From Defluviitaleaceae bacterium (GTDB lineage: Bacteria > Bacillota > Clostridia > Lachnospirales > WQUN01), in NCBI GenBank assembly GCA_009779835.1, contig WRBD01000007.1, forward strand, positions 1 through 64,000: a DNA stretch of 64,000 bases, written 5' to 3'. Each line of letters starts with the position of its first letter. Position 1 is the first letter of the stretch. The notes under the pieces are model-generated. The model was given only the letters and a program-made list of their open reading frames with translations, was not told the DNA's origin and ran no database searches. Both the position numbers and the translations under genes were made by a program. Shown in pieces: positions 55,701-64,000 of this stretch.

Positions 55701-58684
55701 GTACCCGGCCATGCTTCCTCCAGCCCGGTTGACGCTTCTATGCGGAAACCTCCGTTTACTCCGGGTGCTATAAGCTGCGAAAGTTCAACTATTACTTCAA
55801 TTTCATCGCCAACTTCAAGCCCCTGGAATTGGTCGGGCACAACATCAATTCCCATCCAGTTAGCGGCGTGTTCTGTTGTTGCGGTTGTAACACGAATCGC
55901 GTTACTTGTAAGGATTTCAAATGTTCCGCCTGCGTCACCGTCACCTGCGGCCTGTAATCCGTCAATTTCTCCTATCTCATCAATTTCTGAAAGGTCTAAT
56001 GCGCTAAGATGGAATACCGCTTCACGTCCTGTGGGAACTACTAAGGGGGTGGTTACTGCTGTCCCTGCCGGACGGTGAACCAAGATGTCGTGTACGATGT
56101 ATTCCGCACCGCCTGCACCTGCATCATCTACCCAGTTTCCTGCAACTCTAAAGCGCGGCGGGTCGATGGGGTGCGGGTCTCTTTCCTGTGTTGCTTCATT
56201 CCATCTCAGTTCGATGCCATTGGCGGTTATAAATGCTTGGTCAACTACCAAGCCTGTTGTTGCGGGTGTACCCGTGGCAGGGGTTACACGTGTACCCGCC
56301 CATGCTTCATTGGCTCCGGTTGACGCTTCTATGCGGAAGCCTGCGTTTTCACCGGTAGTTAAAAGTTCCACAAGTTCAACTATCATTTCAATTTCATATC
56401 CGACTTGAAGCCCTCCGAATTCACCGGGTACAACATCAATACCCTGCCAATCAGCGTCATATCCTGTAACTGCGGTTTTAACACGAATCGCGTTGCTTGG
56501 AAGAATCTCGAATTCGGAAGCGGTGTTACCCGCGTCTTGTAATCCTGCAATTGCGCCAACAGTTGTAATTGTGCCAAGGTCCATTGCGCTAAGATGGAAT
56601 ACCGCTTCACGTCCGTTGGGAACGGTAAGTGCTGTTTGGTTGGAGGAACCGCCGTCACCAACTGTAACGATGAAGGTTATGGGGGCACCTACGGGGGTAC
56701 CGGGAGTGTCCTCGGACGCGCCCGGTATTTCCAGTTGTGCGGTGATTGTGAGTGTGCCGTCTGCTACGCCGGTTAAGATTCTGGTAGGCCCTATGCCGGA
56801 TATTGTAGCAACATCTGTGTTAAATCCTGACCAGTTAACGGCATAACCGGGTGTGCTCCAGTTTGCAGGGGACATAATTGCTGCAAGTGTTGTGCTTTCG
56901 CCAATATCAATGGTTGCATTTGTTGAAGTTAGTGCTGTTAAGCCTGTCGGGGAGGCAGGTGCAACATCGGGGTCGGGACGATATACGGTTAAGTTAGTAA
57001 GACGGTATTGAGCCGGCATATTTGCACCGTGGGCTAAAACACGTACACCCACTGTGGCACCCTCTGCAAAGGCTTGGGTTACAAAATACTTAATACTGAA
57101 CGGCCCTGTTCCTTCTCCGCCTGCGCGGTAAAGCTCATTAATATTAGGCATATTAGTTGCCGCGCCCTGCGTTTGTAAGCGCATATTAAGACCGGAACCG
57201 CCTGTCAACTGAACGCCCTCAACGGTTATTATGTCGCCTGCTTTGAGTGTAATGCCTTGCAATAAAAGACCGCGAGTTGCGCCATCAGTGGTTACAGTGC
57301 GGTCTACCAGCACGAAACGTGTTCCGGCGTCTTCGCCGATAGACAAATTCACCGGAGCAGGTGTACCCGTATGAGTTACACCCAAGTTAGCCGTAGGGCT
57401 CAATGGGCCAACCGGGCGGGTGGCGATATGGTCTTGAAGTTTAAATTGGTAGCCGAATTCCGGTAAGGGGAGGCTTATGGTCAACTTTGCCTCGTTGAAC
57501 CTAGTCCAGTCTTGCCCTCGTCTGTTGTCAACAACATGAACAGCTTCGTTATCGGTAGCATAGAGCAAGTAAATTTCTGTCGCGCTTGTACTTCCATTAT
57601 AAAGCATATTTGCGGGGATAGTAATTGATGGGTTGTGCGTACCGGATGCGAAACGTGCGCTTCGCAACATATTATCCGGAACATTTCCTTCTTGGTTCAA
57701 GAAGGAAACCGTGTGTTCTCCGGTAACATCTGTCCATATTAAAACTCTTCTGTCGCTTCCGGGGTTGATATTTAAATCCAGTGTGGCACCGACAGCTTCA
57801 GAAAAGTCCTCACTGCCGGGAATCTCAAGAACAAGCACCTGATCGCGGTCATCTCTGTTAGCAGTATTGTCGGCGTTACGACGTTCTACGCGTACATTCC
57901 TGCCCGGACTGGCAGCATTGCTTCCGATTGCCCATGTAAAATCAAAGTTGCATTCTTGGCAGTCGCCACAGTCGCAATCAACCTGCGGCAAGGATACAAG
58001 ATAAATGCGAAGGTCGCTGATAACAAGAGTAGACGCGTTTGCAACCCATGAACGCGCTTCAATGCGCCAACGTCCGCTATCGCCGGTTACAGCTTCGCCT
58101 TGTATCCATTCACGAACAATAGGTTGCGGGGTAGCGGTTAGAGGAATGTCTGTTGATATGAACGCATTATTAAAGCCAATCCGAATTGCTCCGGGTGTGC
58201 CTTCAACGGAAGCATTAAACTCAATTCTGTATGTTGCACCCGCTATCGGTGCAAAAGCACCTGCCGGGCTGCCAACGGCGAAGTTTAATGATTCAGCTTG
58301 AGGGGTACCGCGTGTAGGAGTGAAGTGTATACTGTTGTTAACAACAGTTAAATGCGAGTTGGCTTCACCGCTGTTACGGATAATACCATAACCACCATGC
58401 TCGTTCAGGTCAGCCATGTTTGCGCCTTCGGGTACGTTTGTAAGCGTCGGAGCCCATACAGGAGTTTGTGAAAGTATTACAACATCCGGGCACTCATTGT
58501 AAGTAATAAATGCCTCTTCGACACTGTATCCTTCGTAATCTTCCCCGCCAGTTTCGCTGTAAACCGATAAGGGTTCCGAGTAATAGCCGATATCATAGTC
58601 GTAAGCCGCCCTAACGGGTAAACCGGCGAACACCATGACAAAAGACATTACAATGGCTGTTACTTTCTTGATGATTTTTTTCAT
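52733..58684 (-). CDS. giant secreted multidomain surface protein with cohesin-like and dockerin-like modules
   Basis: A 1983-residue exported protein starting with Lys-Lys-Ile-Ile-Lys-Lys and a signal peptide (to about 27). In order come beta-sandwich carbohydrate-binding-like modules (about 60-560), an Ig-like block and two near-identical modules of about 190 residues, each opening Gly-Arg-Glu-Ala-Val-Phe-His-Leu-Ser-Ala. Then an InlB-type repeat, three ASH/HYDIN-like repeats (Leu-Thr-Ile-Glu-Asn-Thr-Gly), a putative Ig domain (Gly-Leu-Ile-Ser-Gly-Thr-Pro) and two more InlB-type repeats. A cohesin-like domain with Val-Asp-Asn-Asn-Pro-Gly-Phe-Ala follows. The end is a dockerin-like pair (Gly-Asn-Gly-Thr-Leu-Ser-Val-Asp-Asp-Ala, then Arg-Leu-Ile-Asp-Ala-Thr-Met-Ile-Ala-Arg). 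Probably an adhesin or scaffold; ligand unknown. Confidence 0.85.
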   Translation of the reverse strand: MKKIIKKVTAIVMSFVMVFAGLPVRAAYDYDIGYYSEPLSVYSETGGEDYEGYSVEEAFITYNECPDVVILSQTPVWAPTLTNVPEGANMADLNEHGGYGIIRNSGEANSHLTVVNNSIHFTPTRGTPQAESLNFAVGSPAGAFAPIAGATYRIEFNASVEGTPGAIRIGFNNAFISTDIPLTATPQPIVREWIQGEAVTGDSGRWRIEARSWVANASTLVISDLRIYLVSLPQVDCDCGDCQECNFDFTWAIGSNAASPGRNVRVERRNADNTANRDDRDQVLVLEIPGSEDFSEAVGATLDLNINPGSDRRVLIWTDVTGEHTVSFLNQEGNVPDNMLRSARFASGTHNPSITIPANMLYNGSTSATEIYLLYATDNEAVHVVDNRRGQDWTRFNEAKLTISLPLPEFGYQFKLQDHIATRPVGPLSPTANLGVTHTGTPAPVNLSIGEDAGTRFVLVDRTVTTDGATRGLLLQGITLKAGDIITVEGVQLTGGSGLNMRLQTQGAATNMPNINELYRAGGEGTGPFSIKYFVTQAFAEGATVGVRVLAHGANMPAQYRLTNLTVYRPDPDVAPASPTGLTALTSTNATIDIGESTTLAAIMSPANWSTPGYAVNWSGFNTDVATISGIGPTRILTGVADGTLTITAQLEIPGASEDTPGTPVGAPITFIVTVGDGGSSNQTALTVPNGREAVFHLSAMDLGTITTVGAIAGLQDAGNTASEFEILPSNAIRVKTAVTGYDADWQGIDVVPGEFGGLQVGYEIEMIVELVELLTTGENAGFRIEASTGANEAWAGTRVTPATGTPATTGLVVDQAFITANGIELRWNEATQERDPHPIDPPRFRVAGNWVDDAGAGGAEYIVHDILVHRPAGTAVTTPLVVPTGREAVFHLSALDLSEIDEIGEIDGLQAAGDGDAGGTFEILTSNAIRVTTATTEHAANWMGIDVVPDQFQGLEVGDEIEVIVELSQLIAPGVNGGFRIEASTGLEEAWPGTHVTPVAGTLAIMRITVDQAFITANNFEYRWEATSPPRVQHPTDPSRFRIAGFFVGTGGAGGAEFIVHDILIHREEGDVTTAEVTFTAGENGTISANVISGSISLPVIGLPINSGDELSVGTQVRFFAEPADGFQVASWSVGGTVVADYTELTLTREVLATGLTVAVTFTPTTGPTFSATLTPGTVTFDPLVEGYATGDIAPATLTIENTGTGQITGLSVAITGDDDDAFAITTPLAATSIAAQATTTFSVAPVTGLDEGTYTATVVVSSPDLDANLTATLSVTVASTPVPELSLSVTEPHTFAPVQLAQDGTYAAPTALSVVASNTGTAATGALTVSLSGTHETSFTLSVNSLEAIAPGTSAPAFTVVPRTTGLTAGTHNATVMVSGPTGSGLSASFNVSVLVSSFEAEPAATIDPTAHTFTSLTEGYAESDLTAREFTITNTGNVALTGLTITAGAYYVVTPLSGPIPVGEDGTFSVRPAVGLAAGNRGGTLTISLGETQLASATLNFTVAAPTAPSITTTGTTLPVGTQGQEYNFQLEGTGTTPLVWSATGLPTGLEISNDGLISGTPTESGSFNVPVTLTGATGTTPATRTFTLAITAIHTVTVGERIAATVNSVAIGATVPHGTTVLFTADPPAGQRVASWTVDGTTTPTNDLTITRTVNAPMEVTATFENIPEGYYQVTWNTAQISAAVGAASVQPGTQAGGTVVVFTPIVPPGNRIVSWSVGDTVVAGPTPTLTRTISTATAVTVAFEPIPTGQLTISNTEAKPSHEGVIITVRVDNNPGFATLPLKIGVPEGLTLMSYSAPTGLPLTLTGSDIPVGGLEGDAYVFMTWHGTANHTADGVILNLIFDVCDDAMPNDIYMITATFEDAAGPNPPLDLYGRVVGFTVTDGFVEIEDGIPKPPLGNVRGNGTLSVDDATLIARHLVGHDLTSVIAAHPDFNWERGRVTPGSVAAQRVRLIDATMIARFVAGHEGVVLGQYPIPQN

Positions 58685-59115
58685 CCTGCCCTCACTACCT
58701 TCCTTATTAAGTATTATTATTTGTTACAATTCCATGACATAATATCACGAAAATTTGGAAGATTGCAACAACTTTTACAAAAAGAAAAAACCACGAAAAT
58801 CACGGAATTTTTCTCGTAATTTTTCGTGATTTTCGTGGTTGAAAAAATGGCACAGGGGTTTTTATTACTTTGGTAAGGTAACACTAGAACCGGCTTCAAT
58901 GTAATGCTCTGACTTCCTACTTAAAGCATGAACCTTTCTGCAATCAATACGATAAATTCTTTGTTGGCTTTACTTTACGGTTGGAAATTTTAAAGCCGAG
59001 AAAGGAATCGAGAGCTTTAATATTTCCATAGTCCCAAGTTCTTTCTATCGAGTAACGCATTGCAAGCTCCATTCACTTGGGTTTTAGAGGCCCCACTGGC
59101 TCGTTGAGTTCTACG
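58685..59115. other. intergenic region with a 16-bp-stem hairpin
   Basis: A perfect 16-bp inverted repeat (AACCACGAAAATCACG, 58789-58804, with CGTGATTTTCGTGGTT, 58825-58840) lies just upstream of the giant gene. The rest shows no gene I can support. Confidence 0.45.
58789..58846. terminator. long perfect hairpin, probable bidirectional terminator
   Basis: The 16-bp stem has an A run before it and GAAAAAA after it, so in minus-strand reading the stem is followed by TTTTTTC-like sequence. Confidence 0.5.
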
Positions 59116-59361
59116 TTAGCTAAAATATGTAAGAGATTCAAACATATCAGCATTTTCTGATGCGTACACACCTCTGTCACATATAGGACAAACAAACATT
59201 TCTAGGCGACGATAAGGGATTAATGGTATAAAAAATAACGTAAAATGGCTTTCAGTTATAGTTAGTGACCAATTACTAACATTTCTACAATTCTTACATC
59301 TGTATTTTTTGTTGGTATATCCCTTCTTTTTGCTATTTGAAGTTGTCCCGAAAATAATCAT
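59116..59361 (-). CDS. small zinc-ribbon protein
   Basis: An 81-residue protein beginning Ile-Ile-Phe-Gly-Thr-Thr. It has Cys-Lys-Asn-Cys after about 20 residues, a hydrophobic central strand (Phe-Thr-Leu-Phe-Phe-Ile-Pro-Leu-Ile-Pro-Tyr) and a second Cys-Pro-Ile-Cys. The two CxxC pairs should hold one zinc. This matches a family of short zinc-ribbon proteins of unknown role. A TATAAT stands upstream on the minus strand. Confidence 0.65.
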   Translation of the reverse strand: MIIFGTTSNSKKKGYTNKKYRCKNCRNVSNWSLTITESHFTLFFIPLIPYRRLEMFVCPICDRGVYASENADMFESLTYFS

Positions 59362-59480
59362 ATTTTTATCAACCCTTTTTTCAAATATTATTATTATACC
59401 ACTATTGTTCTATCCGGTTAAAGGATTGAAGGGTAAAGACGCATCAATTTAATCCTTGCATCGTCAGTAGAACCTAATTT

Positions 59481-62177
59481 TTACACATCATTCAAAAACC
59501 TATCTACGTATTTCAATGCGGAATCATAATCATATTTTTCAATGCATTCTATAATTTTTTCCGTACCTTCGATTGCGGAAAGAGTAGAGATTGTGTTTGT
59601 TGCTTCGGCGTTGCTTTCGGATAATTGTGTTTTTAAATTAAACAGGATTTTTTTTATTTCGGATTTATCATTTATGATAGCAGTTGTTGGGGCGGATATG
59701 ATTTTTTCGTTTATAGCGTTTAAAACATTTTCTGTTTCGGCGTTCAGTGTGTTAATCAGCGCGGCAGGGGTGGTTTGGTTGCGGAATGCGGATTCGGCTT
59801 TACCCGCAAGGCTCATGAGGTCGTCTTCACCTATCATTGCGGCTAAACCTTTTAGCGTGTGCGCTAAAAGTTCGGCTGTTTTAAAATCGTTTTCATCAAG
59901 CGCGCTTTGCAATTCGGAAATAATATCTTTTTGACTTCTTGCGAAATCTTTATATAACACCTGTAGATTTATGCTGTGTGTGCCGATATGATTTTCTATT
60001 GTGCGTGCCGCTTCCAAAACTTCAGGCGGTTGCTTGTCGCGTACGTGATTTTTTAAAATCGCGTCAAGAGCGGTGCCTTTAATCGGCTTTGAAAGAAAAC
60101 CGTCGAAGCCTTTTTTTAATAAGTCCTCTTGCTGACCAACAAGCGCGTTTGCGGTGTATGCGATAATCGGCAGTGTACAACCCATCTCGCGAATACGGCG
60201 GATAGTTTCTTTGCCATCCATTCGGGGCATCATGTGGTCGAGTAAAATTAAATCGTATTCGATACCGCTTTTTATTTTATCGATTGCTTCAAATCCGCTT
60301 TCGGCGGAATCCACTTGCAGCATATACGGCTCTAAAAAGCCCCTTGCGACGTAAATATTCGCGTCGATATCATCAACAACAAGAATTTTTCCATATGGCA
60401 TAGGTTCCCATTCGGACTGACGCAATTTTACCTGCCCACTGAATTTGAATTTGTTTAAACTTTCCGATGTTTCTTTTCCAACCGGTGTGGCATTGGCAAT
60501 TTTTTGCGGAATCCGCACGGTGAATAGACTTCCTTTGCGCGGCTCGCTTTTAACAAAAATTTCACCGTTCATCAGTTTTAACAAATTTCTCACAATGCTC
60601 ATGCCAAGACCGGTACCTTCCGCGTTTCGGTTTTCGGCGGCATTAAAGCGCGTAAATTTATCAAAAAGACGCCTCACCTGTTCTTTTGTCATTCCTTGTC
60701 CGGTGTCGCTTATTTTAAATATAAGAAATATATTATCGTAATCCATAGGCTTGTGGCTTACTTCCATTTTAACCGTGCCGCTGCCGGTATATTTGAACGC
60801 GTTTGAAAGAATATTATTAAGGATTTGTTTTATGCGTAACTCGTCGCCGTGCAAAATGGAAGGGATTCTATCGCTGACGGAAATTTCAAAATTTACGGAA
60901 TTGCTGCTCATTCGCATAATATTTAACTGCGAGGTGTCGTTAATTAAACTTGCCACTTCGTAATTAACGGTGAAAAGTTCCATTTTGCCCGCTTCAATTT
61001 TAGACATATCCAAAATATCATTGATAAGCCCTAAAAGCATTCCGCCCGATGTGTAAATTTTTTCAAAAGCTTTTTTTGCTTCGCCGGATTTCATCGTTCG
61101 TATTTGTATTTCGGAAATTCCCAGAATCGCGCCCAGCGGTGTGCGGATATCGTGACTGATTGTGCTTAAAAATTCGCTCTTTGCTTTGTTTGCGGCTTCA
61201 GCTTCTATGGCGTGCCTTTCGGTTCGGTCAACGTGTTTTTTTGTTTGAAAAATTATTAACGCGGCAACTACAAACGCAACCGCGTTCACTAATATTAAAT
61301 GTATTACAAGCGCGTTTGTGTCGGAAATACTGTCTTCAAGCGAAAAGCCGATAAAAAACATTCCAACAGGTTCATCTTCCCAGCCGAACAGCGGAAAATA
61401 ATATGCGTAATACAACTCGTCGAAAAGTTCAATTTCATCGTCGAAAGTCATTCCGGCGACTAAAACCGTTTCAACCACGTCGGGGTGTGCCGGTGTGCCG
61501 ATTGCGCGAACTCCCGCTTCGCGGTCTAAATACAAAGTGGACGCAAGCGATATATCCCGCGCATAAATTGTTACTTCTGCGTTAAAAATTTCGCCGAATT
61601 CGTCCACAAAATCAAGCCGGCTTAAATCCGCAATAGCGGAAATCGCGCCGATAATTTCGCCGCGAAATTCGATGGGCGCGGCGGAAGAAAGACCCATAGG
61701 CAAGACACGTGTCGCTGAATAAACCGTGGTAACTTCTCCGTAATTTAATGCCGCGTTTAAAACCGGCGAAACCATTCCGTCATCGCCGTATCTGTCGGGT
61801 TGGTGGGTGCGTAAAACAACCTCCCCATTTTTATCTGCTATTACAACCGCAGATATCCCATACGCAGATTTTACATCCCCCAAATACCTGAATAAAGTTT
61901 CCCGTGCGTCTGAATCTTTCTGTTGATTGTTCCATTCATCTATCATTCTGATTATATTTTCATCGCCGGATATTGCGCGGGCTGTCATTTGGCTGTATCT
62001 TTCTATACGCGAAAGATACGCCTGCGCTGCTTGAGCCGCTCCTTTAAGGCGTTCTTGTGAGCGTTCGTCCGAAAAAGTTTTTACCGAATTAGCCACATAA
62101 ATTATATTTAATGATAAAAACAAAAATAAAATTACAATAATTGGAACTGCACTTCTTGTATGAATACCCCTTAACAT
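59481..62177 (-). CDS. membrane hybrid histidine kinase (sensor-HisKA-HATPase-REC-HPt)
   Basis: An 898-residue sensor. Two membrane helices (about 10-30 and 288-310) enclose an extracellular double-CACHE-type sensor. A HisKA domain follows with phospho-acceptor His342 (Thr-Ile-Ser-His-Asp-Ile-Arg-Thr-Pro-Leu). The HATPase has Asn at Asn-Asn-Ile-Leu-Ser-Asn-Ala and Gly-Thr-Gly-Leu-Gly. A receiver with Asp647 (Leu-Ile-Leu-Leu-Asp-His-Met-Met-Pro) and an HPt domain with His773 (Ala-His-Thr-Leu-Lys-Gly-Leu) complete it. All phosphorelay parts are in one chain, but no DNA-binding output. The gene is divergent from murE and no response regulator is adjacent, so the target is unknown. Confidence 0.92.
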   Translation of the reverse strand: MLRGIHTRSAVPIIVILFLFLSLNIIYVANSVKTFSDERSQERLKGAAQAAQAYLSRIERYSQMTARAISGDENIIRMIDEWNNQQKDSDARETLFRYLGDVKSAYGISAVVIADKNGEVVLRTHQPDRYGDDGMVSPVLNAALNYGEVTTVYSATRVLPMGLSSAAPIEFRGEIIGAISAIADLSRLDFVDEFGEIFNAEVTIYARDISLASTLYLDREAGVRAIGTPAHPDVVETVLVAGMTFDDEIELFDELYYAYYFPLFGWEDEPVGMFFIGFSLEDSISDTNALVIHLILVNAVAFVVAALIIFQTKKHVDRTERHAIEAEAANKAKSEFLSTISHDIRTPLGAILGISEIQIRTMKSGEAKKAFEKIYTSGGMLLGLINDILDMSKIEAGKMELFTVNYEVASLINDTSQLNIMRMSSNSVNFEISVSDRIPSILHGDELRIKQILNNILSNAFKYTGSGTVKMEVSHKPMDYDNIFLIFKISDTGQGMTKEQVRRLFDKFTRFNAAENRNAEGTGLGMSIVRNLLKLMNGEIFVKSEPRKGSLFTVRIPQKIANATPVGKETSESLNKFKFSGQVKLRQSEWEPMPYGKILVVDDIDANIYVARGFLEPYMLQVDSAESGFEAIDKIKSGIEYDLILLDHMMPRMDGKETIRRIREMGCTLPIIAYTANALVGQQEDLLKKGFDGFLSKPIKGTALDAILKNHVRDKQPPEVLEAARTIENHIGTHSINLQVLYKDFARSQKDIISELQSALDENDFKTAELLAHTLKGLAAMIGEDDLMSLAGKAESAFRNQTTPAALINTLNAETENVLNAINEKIISAPTTAIINDKSEIKKILFNLKTQLSESNAEATNTISTLSAIEGTEKIIECIEKYDYDSALKYVDRFLNDV

Positions 62178-62347
62178 ATAAAATCACTCCTAAGAGTTCA
62201 TTATGTCACAAAAGGAAGGTTTTTACAAATAAAAAAATGGTAAGCGTTTTATAACAAAAGTCAATTTTTTGTGATAAACTTGTGCAGGGTTTAATATAAT
62301 CTACAAACAGGAAATAATGGTACAAATTATATTTTGGAGTTGAGCGT

Positions 62348-63808
62348 ATGAAGCTTGGCTTTTTACTTAATGGCATAGCGCACACTGTTTTGCGGAATTT
62401 TTCGGGAGAAATAACGTCGGTTGTTCATGATACGCGGAAGATTACGGCGGGTGCGTTATTTATTTGTTTGCGCGGGAAAAAAGCAGACGGGCATAACTTG
62501 ATATCGGAAGCGGCAGCAAAAGGCGCGTCTGCTGTTCTTATAGATGCAAAATTTTCGGGCGAAATTTCTGTTGATATTGGAATAGTTCGTGTGGAAAACA
62601 CACGTGCTGCAATGGCTCTTGTTTCCGCCAATTTTTATGGCGACCCCGCAAAAAAATTACGATTGGTGGGGGTAACGGGAACAAACGGAAAAACAACAAC
62701 TACTTATTTTATTGAAAGCATTCTACGAAGCTGTGGACGAAAAACGGGTTTAATAGGAACGGTGGGGCTTCGCGCATTGGGCGAGCCTCTGGACATCCAT
62801 TTTACAACCGACACAACGCCCGACCCGCCGGAGCTTCATTTTATTTTTGCGAAGATGTTGGAAATGGGCGTTACTGATGTAATAATGGAAGTTTCTTCGC
62901 ACGCACTCGCGCTTCACAAAATGGCGGGGCTTACTTTTGATGTTGGTGTTTTCACAAATTTAACGCAAGACCACTTGGATTTTCACGGAACAATGGAAAA
63001 CTATCGTAGTGCAAAAGCTCAGCTTTTTACGCAAAGTAATTTTGCCGTTGTGAATTCCGACGACGAAGCAACGCCGACAATGCTTGAATATCACGGTAAA
63101 GCCCCTTTTTTCACTTATGCAATAAATAATTGCGCAGATTTCCGCGCTTTACATACGGTTTGCAGACCGATTGGCTCTACATTTGATTTGGAACTTTCGG
63201 ATAGTGCAGACATAATGCCGTTTAATATTCCCGTCGGCGGAAAATTTAATATTTATAATGTGCTTGCGGCAATAGGTACGGCTTGCGCGTTGGGAATTAA
63301 AATATCGTCGATGCAAGCGGCTGTGGCGCGTCTTTGCGGCGTTCCCGGGCGAATACAATCCGTGCCGAACAATCGCGGGTTAAATATTTTTGTTGACTAC
63401 GCACATTCCCCCGACGGTCTTGTGAAAATTATCAATACGGTGCGCGAAACAACAGCAGGGCGTGTAATAACAATTTTCGGCTGCGGCGGCGACCGCGACA
63501 AAACCAAGCGTCCGATAATGGGCGAAATCGCCGCGCAGTTATCGGACTATTGCATTTTAACCAGTGACAACCCGCGAACGGAGAATCCTTTTGAAATTCT
63601 CGCACAAATAGAAACAGGCGTGAAGAAAAATACAGACCAATACAAAATAATAGAAAACCGGCGCGAAGCAATTTGCGCTGGAATAAAAATGCTGCAACCC
63701 GCAGACGCATTAATAATCGCCGGTAAAGGCCACGAAGATTATCAAATAATAGGCACAACAAAGCATCACTTTGATGATTTTGAAACAGCAACGGAGGCAT
63801 TGTCATGA
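62348..63808 (+). CDS. murE: UDP-N-acetylmuramoyl-tripeptide synthetase MurE (meso-DAP type)
   Basis: A 486-residue Mur ligase that adds the third amino acid to the peptidoglycan stem peptide. The ATP loop is Gly-Thr-Asn-Gly-Lys-Thr-Thr-Thr (about 113-120), with Glu-Val-Ser-Ser-His-Ala-Leu later. The specificity loop Asp-Asn-Pro-Arg indicates meso-diaminopimelate rather than lysine. Its stop overlaps murF by 4 bases. It begins a cell-wall operon that runs out of the window. Confidence 0.95.
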   Translation: MKLGFLLNGIAHTVLRNFSGEITSVVHDTRKITAGALFICLRGKKADGHNLISEAAAKGASAVLIDAKFSGEISVDIGIVRVENTRAAMALVSANFYGDPAKKLRLVGVTGTNGKTTTTYFIESILRSCGRKTGLIGTVGLRALGEPLDIHFTTDTTPDPPELHFIFAKMLEMGVTDVIMEVSSHALALHKMAGLTFDVGVFTNLTQDHLDFHGTMENYRSAKAQLFTQSNFAVVNSDDEATPTMLEYHGKAPFFTYAINNCADFRALHTVCRPIGSTFDLELSDSADIMPFNIPVGGKFNIYNVLAAIGTACALGIKISSMQAAVARLCGVPGRIQSVPNNRGLNIFVDYAHSPDGLVKIINTVRETTAGRVITIFGCGGDRDKTKRPIMGEIAAQLSDYCILTSDNPRTENPFEILAQIETGVKKNTDQYKIIENRREAICAGIKMLQPADALIIAGKGHEDYQIIGTTKHHFDDFETATEALS

Positions 63809-64000
63809 ATTTAGAAATCACTGAAATAATTAACGCGTGTGGCGGGCGAATTTTAAACGATGCGGAAACTTCAAAGAATGTTACAAGTATTTCAACCGAT
63901 ACGCGGACAATTAAAGCGGGCGCGTTGTTTGTGGCAATCGCCGGCGAAAATTTCGACGGCCATGATTATATTTTAAAAGCGTCGGAAAACGGCGCGATTT
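63805..64000 (+). CDS. murF: MurF, N-terminal part (cut by window end)
   Basis: Starts at ATG 63805 inside the murE stop (ATGA). The 65 visible codons include Ser-Thr-Asp-Thr-Arg-Thr-Ile-Lys-Ala-Gly-Ala-Leu-Phe-Val-Ala and Gly-Glu-Asn-Phe-Asp-Gly-His-Asp. This is the UDP-binding N-terminal domain of UDP-MurNAc-tripeptide:D-Ala-D-Ala ligase. No stop before the window ends. Gene order murE-murF is standard. Confidence 0.93.
   Translation, partial: MNLEITEIINACGGRILNDAETSKNVTSISTDTRTIKAGALFVAIAGENFDGHDYILKASENGAI

Noticed and set aside
55494-56408. Long antisense frames opposite the giant surface gene
   Set aside because: They repeat because the coding strand repeats; Ser/Pro/Thr-rich composition with no start signals.

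Overview
The window is chromosomal DNA from an endospore-forming anaerobe-type Bacillota, most likely Clostridia. The evidence is an alpha/beta-type small acid-soluble spore protein (51650), a meso-DAP-type MurE (62348), clostridial NifS/NifU pairing, a TPP riboswitch of the Firmicutes type, frequent TTG/GTG starts behind strong Shine-Dalgarno sites, and secreted proteins carrying cohesin- and dockerin-like modules. No species is claimed.

Layout. 1-426 is the N-terminus of a secreted carbohydrate-binding protein. 427-1646 is non-coding apart from two hairpin terminators and a promoter-bearing structured RNA (1376-1480). 1647-10122 is a core run: xseB, yuiD-like, dxs, a SurA-like protein, nadK, a lipoprotein paralogue, AIM24, mntP, an unknown tail-anchored protein and an LCP protein. 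10124-11369 is a PadR/HAAS pair, divergent from a TPP-riboswitch thiamine precursor operon (11444-14240) that lacks the transporter ATPase. 14365-24000 is a patchy AT-rich accessory region: a SAMHD1-like HD protein, a second copy of the structured RNA, a SLOG protein, small membrane and secreted proteins, a ribbon-helix-helix regulator with a palindromic operator, and many gene remnants (frameshifted ORF, WYL tail, isochorismatase tail, S41 core, broken YoeB toxin beside an intact RelB/DinJ antitoxin). 23858-28214 is an attenuator-controlled ABC-F gene joined to a three-gene ABC exporter, ending in a truncated VOC gene that abuts recN.

28421-30549 is recN-argR, normally part of the xseB-dxs-nadK cluster but here about 22 kb away and inverted. 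It is followed by tRNA-Leu(CAA), a decayed AP2/HNH homing endonuclease and a secreted protein with two near-identical repeats. 32213-44512 is housekeeping: radical SAM DUF512, TPR, NifU-NifS-cyclophilin, ThiI-NifS-PrmA, a fused EcfA1-EcfA2 ATPase with EcfT, and an MFS transporter. 44616-58684 carries three secreted surface proteins (subtilase-dockerin, a lone cohesin, and a 1983-residue multidomain cohesin-dockerin protein) around ileS and a spore-protein gene. The right end has a hybrid histidine kinase divergent from murE-murF (murF cut by the window edge).

The least explained element is the duplicated RNA at 1341-1480 (+) and 17068-17204 (-). The two copies share a promoter with identical -35 and -10 hexamers and 17-bp spacing, a closing stem with compensatory changes, a conserved internal sequence block and a GGA/TCC-capped hairpin. 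A third, partial relative lies at about 17262-17309. I could not match it to an RNA family I know.
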